Below, in pieces: positions 35,878-45,565 of a DNA stretch of 64,000 nucleotides. The notes beneath the pieces are model-generated. The model saw nothing but the letters and a program-made list of their open reading frames with translations, ran no database searches and was not told where the DNA came from. The position numbers were made by a program, and so were the translations under genes. Location: assembly GCA_963971425.1 (NCBI GenBank), contig OZ020524.1, forward strand, positions 16,805,845-16,869,844, written 5' to 3'. This DNA comes from Bryoerythrophyllum caledonicum (Eukaryota; Streptophyta; Bryopsida; Pottiales; Pottiaceae). Numbering within the stretch: position 1 is the first letter of the stretch; each line of letters begins with the position of its first letter.

Positions 35878-36640
35878 TAAACCCTAGCAGCCATATAGAT
35901 AAACCCACCAACCTAACTCAACCCAAACCCTAGCCGCCACAGCCAACAACTCAAATCCTAGCCGCCGCAACCCAAACCCTACCCGCCGCAGCCAATAATC
36001 CAAACCCTAAAAGTAAAACCCTAGACTCTTAGGCAATCCCGTGAAGTTCGCAGACCAGAGATGTGCGCGCGCACACCCTTCAACTGCTCGCCCATCCTTC
36101 ATCTCTGAAGACGTACTCCAAAACATCCTTTATCTGCACAAGCACCATCTCTCTTCCCCAAAATGTTAGATTTTTATCCTCACAACTCTCACCCCTTCTC
36201 AACTGTTAACTCCAATGCCCTAGAGCAATGGCCGTGGCGGCCACGGCCATGGCCTGTCAGCAGGAGTGCCAGGAGCAGGCAGCCGGCCTGCCGGCGAGGT
36301 GGCTGCCGGGGGTTGTCCTCACCCAAATCCTCATCTCGAGCACTTCATCCCTCTCGCGCGCAAACCCAAACCCTCATTTTTTGCCCTCACCCAAACCCTC
36401 ATGATTTGCATTCAAATCCACCTACATTCTCCTCACATTCGCCTCCCATTCTCCTCCCACCAAAACCCTAGCCGCACCGGCTCCCTCCCACGCTCATATT
36501 CTCTCACACCTCCACTCCGTTCCCCTCTCTTCCACACCTTCATTGTCTCTCTCCTCCAAACCTTAGACTCTCACACTCACAACCTCCCTCACAACTACTG
36601 CCAGGGGTGTGCGCCCGCACACCCCTCATAGGACTACCCA
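35878..36640 (+). other. GC-rich, telo-box-rich block, possibly a captured host-gene fragment
   Basis: AAACCCTA or close variants occur at least eight times in 35878-36720 (for example near 35880, 35928, 35975, 36002 and 36016). This motif is typical of plant promoters and 5' leaders of translation-related genes. The block is much more GC-rich than its surroundings, has a 23-bp hairpin ATGGCCGTGGC-G-GCCACGGCCAT at 36228-36250, and is bracketed by two near-identical palindromes, TGTGCGCGCGCACACC (36062) and TGTGCGCCCGCACACC (36607). Frames of 100-120 codons here are Pro/Ser-rich and unrecognised. Capture of a promoter or gene piece by the transposon is inference. Confidence 0.45.
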
Positions 36641-36814
36641 AAGGTGCAAAGGATTGATATCCTTCATTAATACCCTCCATTACAAAACCCTAACCCGAAA
36701 CCCTAAATTGATACCTTGATTGATAACCGGGTACTGGTACCCAGGAAGTCATACCCTGGTGGTGATACCCTTGCTATTAATACCCAAAGTACCTTGGTCC
36801 ATAAATGATGTAGA

Positions 36815-37385
36815 GAATATCTCAACCAAAATTCGTTAAAAATGCTCGTTTTAGTGCAATTAGGAAGGAAGAAAAAATAAAGTTTTTTTGTACTTTTAAC
36901 CGTAGGATCTCAAGAACGACTTATTAAGTAATATACTCAAAAAAAAATTCATAAAGTTTCACCGCACGGATTGAAAGATTATAATGTTTGAAGTAGTGAA
37001 AAGGCTCATTTTCTCCCCTGCGTTTTCTGGATCAGCAGACTTTGACTTCAATTGGTGTCCAATTTTTGCATTTTAAAGGGTCTCAATAAAATACCATAAT
37101 GTTCAACATGATGTTAGTTTGCTACATACCAATTTTTAGAGGTAGACAAGGAGTGTAGCATATTCAATAAAATTGTGCAATGAATGGAGGTACAACAATT
37201 CTCAATTCACGTTATTTTTTTTTTGTGAACTCGATATTGTTTTAAATGAGAATCCAAATGGTCAATAAGAAGGTTTACTTCACATAATGTTGCAAGGAAA
37301 ATCAGAAGTGAATCATACGAAGATCTCAAAGTTTTATGTGGAAAGGTAGAAGTGTTTCGGTACCTTGGCCACCAAAGAACTAACA
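36815..37385 (+). repeat. Dispersed repeat R, copy 3, with a partial fourth copy
   Basis: Same landmarks (ACCGCACGGATTGAAAGATT, GGATCAGCAGACTTTGACTT, ACCAATTTTTAGAGGTAGAC). A shorter fourth copy of the right half starts at about 37434 (TTTTTAGACATAGACAAGGG). A further scrap lies outside the transposon at about 61835-61870, so the family is not confined to it. Confidence 0.72.
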
Positions 37386-37565
37386 ACATGCTTAACACGA
37401 TGGTATTGGATTTAGATCTTGTGTAGTGCAAAAGTTTTTAGACATAGACAAGGGGTGTAGCACGTTCAAAAAAATTGTGCAATGAGTGGTGGTTTAAAAA
37501 TTCTTATTCCATACTAATAGTGACTATCGTTTTGTAATGATATAGAGGTTTTTGAGTGTTGCGTT

Positions 37566-40500
37566 ATGGCACCACCAAATATTGGCAGAATCTGGAAGAG
37601 CCACGGCTGGTGGATCGCGGAAGTGGATGAGTCGAGCGCCTTCTTGTGGGTGACAAATTATCGCTTTGAGCTGGGGAAGCGTATATCGGCGTTAAGGAAG
37701 AGTTTTGACAAAATCCAGGCAATCACTCTTCGAGATGATGATATGGTATACGTTACTTGCGTAGTGGGTCCAGGTTAATCGGAGGTGAAGACTTTTCTTT
37801 CGAAGAAGTTGTTTCTTGCACCTATCCCTCTGAATCTTCTTCAAAATCCAGGTCAAGTGAAATTCCTCAAATCATTGCAGACGTTTTGGTTAAACATCTC
37901 TCTTGCGGTACGTACTATTAGACACAATAACGTTTTAGCCTGTTTAGTGTTATCACCGGAGATGGTGCTGAAGGCTAAGAAGATTATGGACGAACATATT
38001 AGATATGAGGCATTTCGGGAGTGGGATCCATCACGTGCGACAACTCAAGCCCGACCAGCGGAACCAAAAGACACTGAAGTTTATCGAATTCTTGTTGAGC
38101 CGTTAGAATTGGATTGGCGACGACTCGAGGGGGGAGGGGAAGTGGAGGCCAACATCCCACCACAACTTTTGAGGTACAAACATTACCTAATCCTCCATTA
38201 ACGAGTAGACGTCCTACGAAGAGGCCACGGCGTGTTGAGAGTGATGTGGATTCTGGTTAAAGAGAAGGGCCATCAAGTTTGGATTCAAGCGGCAGGAGGT
38301 TGATTGGGAGAAGTGTAAGATCGGGTGGCAGGGTTTCTAGGTCAGGGCTTAGGACGTCTGATGGTCATCCTAGGGCCCCTTCATCTACACCGGGAGATTT
38401 AGCTGATTTGTCAGCCATGGCGCCGGAGGTAGAAGAATTTTACAACTTACGAGACAGTATACCAGAGGATTTTGAAGACAATGTGGAGATACCACAAGAT
38501 GTTCCAACTTCAATGTATTTAAAAGAACCAATGCCTACAGCGGAGGAGATTGTAAAAGGATCAGTGTGGGGGAATTTTGTGTTTAAGGCACACATAGACC
38601 GCATTGTCTCTGTGGAGAATCCGGAAACGAACTACCGAGTTTTATCACAGAAAAGGGTCAGAGAAGTATTTAATCGCTTAAGAGACCCAGAATCCGCGAC
38701 TTGGGTGAGTAGATTGGTACTTCAACTAATCAGATACATCGTGCATACTACCACGGATGATGGTGTCGTTGAGAAGGAGGAGTTGTCATTTCCGTTGGTA
38801 GGAACCGCACGAGAGTTTGAGCGCATGTTCATTGCCTACGGGAGTGCTTCTACACAGGGTGCCATGGGATCCCTGTATTCTTGGCTTCAAGATCATATCA
38901 TTTGGGAACCAGTGGATGGGCAACACATAGTAGCAGCTTGTAAGTTTGTACAGCAGCTGTGGAGAGATGATATTATGCCTTTAAAAGAGTAGCTAGACAC
39001 GTTTGAGCCGCGGGAGGCCTCTTTTCTGGTGTATGATGATCGTCGCTTTTACATTGAGAAGTCTGCACGGATCAACGTGGCGGAGTTCCAGAGACAATCA
39101 TATTCTACCATGGAGGAGGATTTGAGGAAGCTCCGTCAGATTTGGGATTTATACAGGAGGCCTGATAGCACACTACGTGCGGACAATGGACGCAAGGATG
39201 TTGCTTTGGTGAGTGCGGCAAGTGCAATGCATAAATTGCCCAAGGGGGATGGAGTTGTCACTGTGAAGAGGTTGGCCAAAAACATGGAGGATTTGACCAA
39301 TCATGCATGGAATCTGAGCAATGATTGGTTCGAAGCTATCATTCAAGTATGCAAGGACTATGAAGACGGCATTCTCTTTTACAGCAAGAATGAAGAGGAT
39401 AAGTGGAAGGACATGGCGAGGAAGAAAGAGCTCGATTCAAATGTGGACGTATGACCAAGAAGAAAGGAGATGACCCAGAATTAGTTGAGGCCGTTAGGTA
39501 GGGTTCCGAATCCATATTATCTTCGGTAGGCAAAGTCTGCTGCAGCAAAGCTGGTGAAGGAGGATGGAGTAAGACCTCGACAAGCATATTACTTCAACCG
39601 TGTAAAAGACCCGAATCCACATCCTAGTACGATTGCCGGTGTAGTTGACCGATATCAGAGACGAGAAGCTGTGATGAATTCCATCCGTTGATTGATGGTG
39701 GAGAACAAGGAAAGTACACCTAATTCTATGGAGGAGTTCTTTTGTATCCGTATAGGAAAGTACTTTCCGAGGAGTAACGAACAACATAATACCTTAGGAA
39801 AGCTTTTGAATGCTACCACAAAAAAAACTCGGACTGCTCATGTGCGGGGGAAGGTGTCTAAACTAGAAGACATAGGCTACCTCATCCCCCTTTCCATCAG
39901 GTTTCATTATGGTGACATTACAACAGGCTTACGGGGATACATTAGACTGTCCGTGGATGTAGGAGGATTGGCTACCACTAATTGGAAGTCAGGAGGCCAG
40001 GCCATATTGATACAAAGAATCTTCTTCTGGTTCGGTGTAGAAGAGGGTTATTCGGCACTGACTACATAGAGTTGGGAAAACCATGTTTGTGGATGATTGA
40101 TTATTGACGTGGCGGTGGGAGGCATGGAGATGGTCATTGGGTGGGAGGCATGCCTCTGACATCTCCATGCCTTTGACGTCCAGTTATCTGCAGTTTTTGC
40201 ACAATTGACATTATGGATGGCAAATATTGAACGATGGAACGTCATCTTCTTATTACCAACGGCCGTGTATGCCAACGAAGAGTTTTTGACAAAGGTGAAG
40301 CTTCCAGAGGGATGTACTATGCGATGTGAATGTTGGGCATTTGATCCCAACTCCGTTAATCCCTATGCTCTCGATTTTACAGAGAATGGGCGTCTGGAGC
40401 AAGTAGTACAACCAATTGGCGATGTTGTGATTTGTATGCAGCACCCTGTGGGTATACGTCCTCGCCCGAACTATGTTTCTGAAGACCTTCCACTTTTACT

Positions 40501-41560
40501 TGTATTCTTGGATCACTGGAGTGAGGCATGCCAACCCTCTGAAGTTGATTCACTTGAGAGATCTCCATCAGAGCTGGCAAGACTAGTTGGTTCATACTTG
40601 CCCCGTGGTTGGGGTTTAGTGGCGTGTAACATATCTACGGCCATTCCTACGATCCTTCAAGGAGATTTCCAGGGATATGAGATTGTTATAATTGACGATT
40701 GTACAGACAGAGTTTCATTCATGTACAATGAGTTGTCCGACAATTTCCAAGGACAATTGTTGGTCAGGACTGGTGGAACAAGTACTGGTTGCAATATCGT
40801 ACATGAGACCGAAGAGGCGGTTGGTGGAGTGAGGAATGAAGACGACAATGAGGATGGAGGTGGATTACATGAGAGATTGCCACATTCAGGTACCACTAAA
40901 CATTCCTCATCTCGCAGTAGCCCGAGCTACAAGACTTCAGACAACGATGAAGATGAAGTGAACTAGTCTCCTCCAAGAGAGAGAATTCCATCAACGCAGC
41001 GGGCGGTGGGAGATATTTCAAGGGAGACGTCTGCAACACCTATAGAGAGGATGCAAGATATTGGTGTAGTGGGTGTTAGTTTGGCGGCAGTGGTAGGAGG
41101 GGGCGTACATTTGATGGTCTTAAGCTGGAGGTGGGGGAAGAAGAACTGCACTCATTGAAAAAAAAATCGGTGCAGAGGAGGATTCGACAGCCTTCGATGC
41201 CTTCTCAATCAGAGCTGGTATCGGAGACACATGAGACGTTTAGAGGTACTCAGAGTGATACCAGACCAAGTTTGCCTTTTGTTCTAACATCTAGCATATC
41301 CGAGGACATCATTGCATTTCAGGGGGCCTTCTCTTCAGAGCCAGAGATGTCCTTCAATGCAGAGGATGGTTTTTTCTACAATGATGATAGCGTAAGGCAT
41401 ACGCGGGAGGGTGTTCCTGGCAATCACCGATATGTTGAGTGTGCGTCCATTAGCACCGAAGATGTGGAAGATCGTCCAGTGTAGGATCATGAACTGTCTG
41501 CTATGGTACATAGGGCCATTGGACATGTGGAGGGAGTCGTTGTGCGAGAAGATGAGCTCT
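37566..41560 (+). pseudogene. Second gene of the 14 kb transposon, function unknown
   Basis: A long decayed coding region of about 1300 codons with uniform codon use and Asp/Glu/Arg-rich soluble protein character. First ATG at 37566. Segments: 37566-38180 (stop at 37776), then a frameshift to 38209-39454 (stops near 38258 and 38990), several shifts, 39560-40068, 40160-40966, and 41131-41484. I recognise no family with confidence. Segment 38279-39454 contains PVDGQHIVAACKFV (near 38910), which faintly recalls the DGQHR block of ParB/Srx-like domains. Segment 40205-40966 has GYEIVIIDDCTDRVSF (near 40675), which could be a Rossmann strand such as a methyltransferase has. Both are weak readings by eye. 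The last third is acidic and Ser-rich, probably disordered. Its position opposite the transposase suggests a transposon accessory protein. Confidence 0.5.
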
Positions 41561-42114
41561 GAGACCTGGAGCTATATACTATAGTAGAGCATGCACACAG
41601 TTTAGGTGGCAAGTACGTTAGTATAGTGCAGTTTAAGATGTGTCTATCGTTCGGTGGGTGGTATGTATTTATACATTGGGTAGTTCATATGATATGTTTG
41701 ATTTAAGAATCTCTCAACAATAGTGTGGAATTGCTTGATTATGTATGTTTTTGCAATATAAAATACAGTGAGGTACTTCACACTATCTTAGGAAATTGCA
41801 TATATATTTTTGTATCTCTTGCACATTGTATTTGTAGTGGAGTACTCTAAAATCCTATAATAACTCAAATTATAATCATGATCTCTTCGGGCACATGATT
41901 ATAATTTTGTAGCAGGATTTGCAAACTAGATTAGAAATCATATATTTTCTAAAAAGAGGTAGCGAATGTAAAAAATATATTACTGATATGAACTTGAAGA
42001 TGCCAATGTTTGACACGACAAACACCAAAATTTTGTGACAAAAAACATACTAAACTTTTGCCAAATTTTGATTTTTTTTAAAGTTATGAGCAAATAACTT
42101 GCGGCTTTCTACCG
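41561..42114. other. Right subterminal region of the 14 kb transposon
   Basis: AT-rich, no gene seen. It probably holds the 3' end of the second gene's transcript and transposase-binding sequence, but no repeated motif is obvious. Confidence 0.35.
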
Positions 42115-42159
42115 GCAACGAGTGCACTTGGCTAAGTGCATAATTGCTTAATTGCGTGT
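42115..42159 (-). repeat. Right terminal inverted repeat of the 14 kb transposon
   Basis: Read inward on the minus strand it begins ACACGCAATTAAGCAATT then ATGCACTTAGCCAA-GTGCACT, mirroring the left end with one mismatch in the first 25 bp. Confidence 0.75.
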
Positions 42160-42782
42160 AGTACATAGTCCTAAGTCTCCTCAAACACCCAAGAAGACTC
42201 AAACACTACTTGGGCAACTAACTTACTCCACACACTCACAACTCTAGAAAATCCTCCCAAACGACACATTGCCACTAAACACAAACTTACTCAATTTCAA
42301 ACGAATAACCAAAACATAATAAACCCACCAAACCTAATTCAAGACAAACTCTATGAGAAAATACACAAACACCACACAATAATAACCCCCACATACTAAA
42401 AAGCCAATTCCTTTTCCTCTCTCATGAAATGATCAATGAATCACTAAGATGCCTAGAATCCATCCCCGACTACTTCCGTCCACCAGTCAGTAACTACAGC
42501 CCCCCAACACCGCAAACTCCAACAATTAACCAACACAACACGACTTTCATCACCTGGAACGCATCATCACTAAACACTACACTAACCAGCATCCAAAACC
42601 TGATTACAGAACTCCAAACTATCTCAGCATTCATCTTCATACAAGAAACCAAAATAACTGCCACAAAATCAACAAAATATATTGAAAGATTATTCCTAGA
42701 TTACAAATTAGTATTTAACAATACGCAAGGGCTTACAAGATGTATGCAACAAAGAAGACCCTATACATATGCAAGAGGTGGA
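42160..42782 (+). mobile_element. LINE-4, 5' segment (truncated)
   Basis: A piece of an older plus-strand LINE. From 42205 the codons correspond to the TWATNLLHTLTTLENPPKRHI region of ORF2; from 42429 they run through INESLRCLESIPDYF and TFITWNASSLN into the endonuclease (FIQETKITATKSTKYI) up to PYTYARGG. Everything upstream, including any 2A, is missing at the transposon border. The element continues at 52856 after LINE-3. Confidence 0.85.
42770..42782. repeat. Left target-site duplication of LINE-3
   Basis: TGCAAGAGGTGGA, repeated exactly at 52843-52855. Removing LINE-3 and one copy restores the endonuclease reading ARGGLLTLINK of LINE-4. Confidence 0.92.
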
Positions 42783-44440
42783 GTCCTTCAAGGGAAATCG
42801 ATGTCTAGCGTGTGAGCTCCGTATTTCCTGGTAAGGGGAGGAGGGGACTTAGCTTGTGAGCTGCAAACGACGTGCGATAGGAGGTGGCTCACCCTATTGA
42901 GAGCCCTCGTAGTGAGCAGATCACAGGTGGTATGGTGAGGTTTGAGATGCAAAATAGATGTGTTGGATGGCTCAAACACCAGATCTGAGGTGAGGAGTTT
43001 GATGATGCCCTAAGCAAGTGCAGATCTGTGCAAGTCTGTTCTGAAGCAGGGAACTTAGTGTTGGAGCCAGATCTGTAAACACTTAGGCCACATAGTTGAC
43101 GACCCATCCCAGATCTGGTGCACTGGGGATTAGATCTACAAACCTTTCCATCAAAGTCCCTCTTCCCCAACCTAGGAAACCAAACATCAAAGATCGCGCG
43201 AAGTCTACACCAAACGTTGCTGCTATGCAGCTGCGAGTCATCATTGCAGGCTATTCCTCACCATTCCGTGCAATTATTTGTTATCTCATGTGATTATTTG
43301 TTCTTAGCATTAGAGTTTACAAATGAAATAGGTAGATTTGTACACACAAACGCGTGTTGTATTCAGTGGATCAGCTGCAGCAGTAGAGTTGCCTTCAGAA
43401 AAAACAACGGAGCAGAGGCTGCCAGAAAGACGAGGCGTACATCACCCAAGATCATGGTCGTGCTTCAAACGCCAGACCTACACGAACACCTCAACTTATC
43501 AGCCCAACTGGATTCAGGTACGTTCCTCACCAACTTCCATTACTACCTTTGTTTTTGTTACACTAGAAAAGTCACTTCTAGCTTACAAACCCTCACCCTT
43601 CTCACATGTACACCCTCAAGAGCTAGATCCACCTCCCACTTACACACCTCTCACCACAACCCGGAGTCCAGATCTAACCTTATCACACGGAAGCGCTGCC
43701 AATTTCTCTCTAGAAACAAGGTAGAAAAAACCAAAAATTATCAACAATTAGAAATCCAAATCAGACTGCAACAAATAGCCACGTCCCCTTTCCTCTCTAA
43801 AAACCCTAGCAGCTCCCCCCTCCCTACAAATCCTCAAACCAACAGCACCTATCACCTCAACCCGACCCACACACACTCTCCACAGAAAAAACAAGCACAC
43901 CCCCCGCAGAGTGACTTGACACACTCCCCGCAGACGCACACAGATACACCCCTGCAAACAGAGGCTACACACCTACCGCTCAGACAGCGTACAAGCCTTG
44001 TAGACAGAATCCAAGCTTCCTCCAAAGCACATGCCCTGCACACAGAGTACAAGCTCTCCCCGAAACCAAAACCTGAACCCCCCCCAAAACCATACTGTGA
44101 GCTCCTCCCACAACCTGAACCCGTAGATTACCCACAAGCGACCCCGCACAAAGGCGTTGCGACCCTGCCACTCTGCGAAAAACAAACCCAGCGGCCCTGC
44201 TTCCAACGGACTCAAACTGTCTGCGACCTCCCTTTTTCAATCTGCGACCTCCTTGTCTTAACCTGCGACCCCCCTTTTTCAATCTGCGACCCCCTTTTTT
44301 TCATCTGCGACCCCCTTTTAGAAATCTGCGACCCCCCTTTTGCAATCTGCGACCCCCCTACTTATAAACCCCCTCCTCCAACGAGATGGTCTCCAAGACA
44401 GTCAAGTCTGCCATCACCTTCCCCTTTTCGTAACCCACTG
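42783..44440 (+). other. LINE-3 5' region
   Basis: Non-coding leader or promoter. It shares with LINE-1 the repeated AGATCTG words (42980-43140) and a C-rich second half. The frame is open on the plus strand from 43118 into ORF2, but the translation is low-complexity (Pro, Thr, His) and I do not take it as a gene. Donor-like CAG/GTACGT at about 43517 may hint at an intron; unproven. Confidence 0.5.
44219..44362 (+). repeat. Tandem repeat CTGCGACCCCCCTTTTTCAAT in the LINE-3 5' region
   Basis: About seven imperfect units of 20-22 bp, each with TGCGACC. LINE-1 has a comparable AGCGACC-based array at 12140-12340, just ahead of ORF1, so the GCGACC word is a shared family feature in a fast-evolving leader. 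Confidence 0.8.
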
Positions 44441-44449
44441 GATACGTAT

Positions 44450-44830
44450 ACTAGAATACGTACAGGTACAAATACTGATATACATACTAGTACCTATACA
44501 AGTATGTATACTAGTACATATATGGGTACAAATATTGGTACCTATACTATTACAAATACGGGTACAAATATTGGTACAAATACTGATGTGTATACTTGTA
44601 CATATACTGGTACATATATTGGTATGTATACTGGTACGTATACTTGTATGTATACTGGTACGTGCACTAATACAAATATTGATACTTATAATAATATGCA
44701 TACTGATGAACATACCAATACGAATACTGGTACGTGCACTAACAAGAATACTAACACGGGTAATGATACAAATACCAAGACAAATATTGAGGCATATACT
44801 AACACGAACATACGAGTGAATACTAATATG
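44450..44830 (+). repeat. Coding 12-nt Thr-rich minisatellite of LINE-3
   Basis: In-frame units such as ATTGGTACAAATACTG give TNTGTYTGT-type protein for about 120 residues. Same unit and position as in LINE-1, but with more TYTG(M/T)YT and fewer NTGT units. Confidence 0.85.
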
Positions 44831-45010
44831 AAACCAAATAAAACTACATATACACACACAAAGACAACCACACAACATCAACAAAATATATACATATACA
44901 TATACACATACAAAGACGAATACATACAATCAAAAAAACGCAAAATAAAATACCAAAGCCACATACAAATGATTCTAAAACAAAACAAAAAACCCATCTA
45001 CTACAAACCA

Positions 45011-45055
45011 CTAATATTAATTGGAGGAGACATGGAGACTAACCCAAGACCCATG
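45011..45055 (+). other. First, degenerate 2A copy in LINE-3
   Basis: Reads PLILIGGDMETNPRP then MPNILKRHP. Gly of NPGP is Arg (AGA for GGA), and the D-I is D-M. Gly at that place is essential in characterised 2A peptides, so this copy should not skip. Confidence 0.8.
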
Positions 45056-45517
45056 CCGAACATATTAAAAAGACACCCCGCTTCGCACAAAAAGAATGCC
45101 AAAATATATTTCATACCAAATACTAATACAAACACCAAAACAAACAATTGTACAAACCACAAAGTATATAATAACACCGCATATGAAAAAAAGGACTTAA
45201 AAGCCACTTTAAAAACCAACATAAACCCACATACAAATAGTCTTAAACATAACAGTTACATATGCACACGGACAAAAACAACCAAGATAAAATACAACCA
45301 ATCATACATACATCCATACACTACTAAAACAAAAACAACCACAAAAAACACATGGACAAAAAATAAACTAAAGACGAAAACAACTACACCTACTATAAAA
45401 ATAAATAAACCCACAACTCACACACAAAATACAAACATCCACCTACCCCCAAACCAACAAGTCATTAATAACACAACAAAGCCTTTAAAATACACCACTA
45501 AACATATATACCACAAA

Positions 45518-45565
45518 CTTCTACTACTTCTAGGAGGAGACATTGAAACCAACCCGGGACCCATG
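45518..45565 (+). other. Second, intact 2A copy in LINE-3
   Basis: Reads LLLLLGGDIETNPGP then MPNILKRHP. It lies 170 codons after the first copy in the same frame. The intervening Lys/Thr-rich segment resembles the LINE-2 leader, and the first copy's flank resembles LINE-1, so the two copies come from two subfamilies. Confidence 0.88.

Larger units (their letters stand above)
28027..42159. mobile_element. Candidate 14.1 kb two-gene DNA transposon with terminal inverted repeats
   Basis: The left end ACACGCAATTAAGCAATT matches the right end (42159 inward) in inverse orientation; with one mismatch the match runs about 25 bp and continues more loosely to 45 bp with a 6-bp gap. Inside are a decayed transposase-like gene (33014-28593, minus) and a second decayed gene (37566-41560, plus), in divergent orientation, with about 4.5 kb of non-coding repeats between. 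I see no target-site duplication, and the flanks are two different LINEs in opposite orientation, so a rearrangement after insertion is likely. Superfamily not assigned. Confidence 0.6.

Noticed and set aside
36163..36631. Two overlapping Pro/Ser-rich frames as a gene
   Set aside because: No family resemblance, composition driven by CCT/CCC words, and no splice or start context that would favour either frame.
43118..44440. N-terminal 440 codons of the long LINE-3 frame as a true protein
   Set aside because: It begins at a GTG and runs through C-rich leader repeats without any recognisable domain. It is more likely an open 5' UTR read-in.
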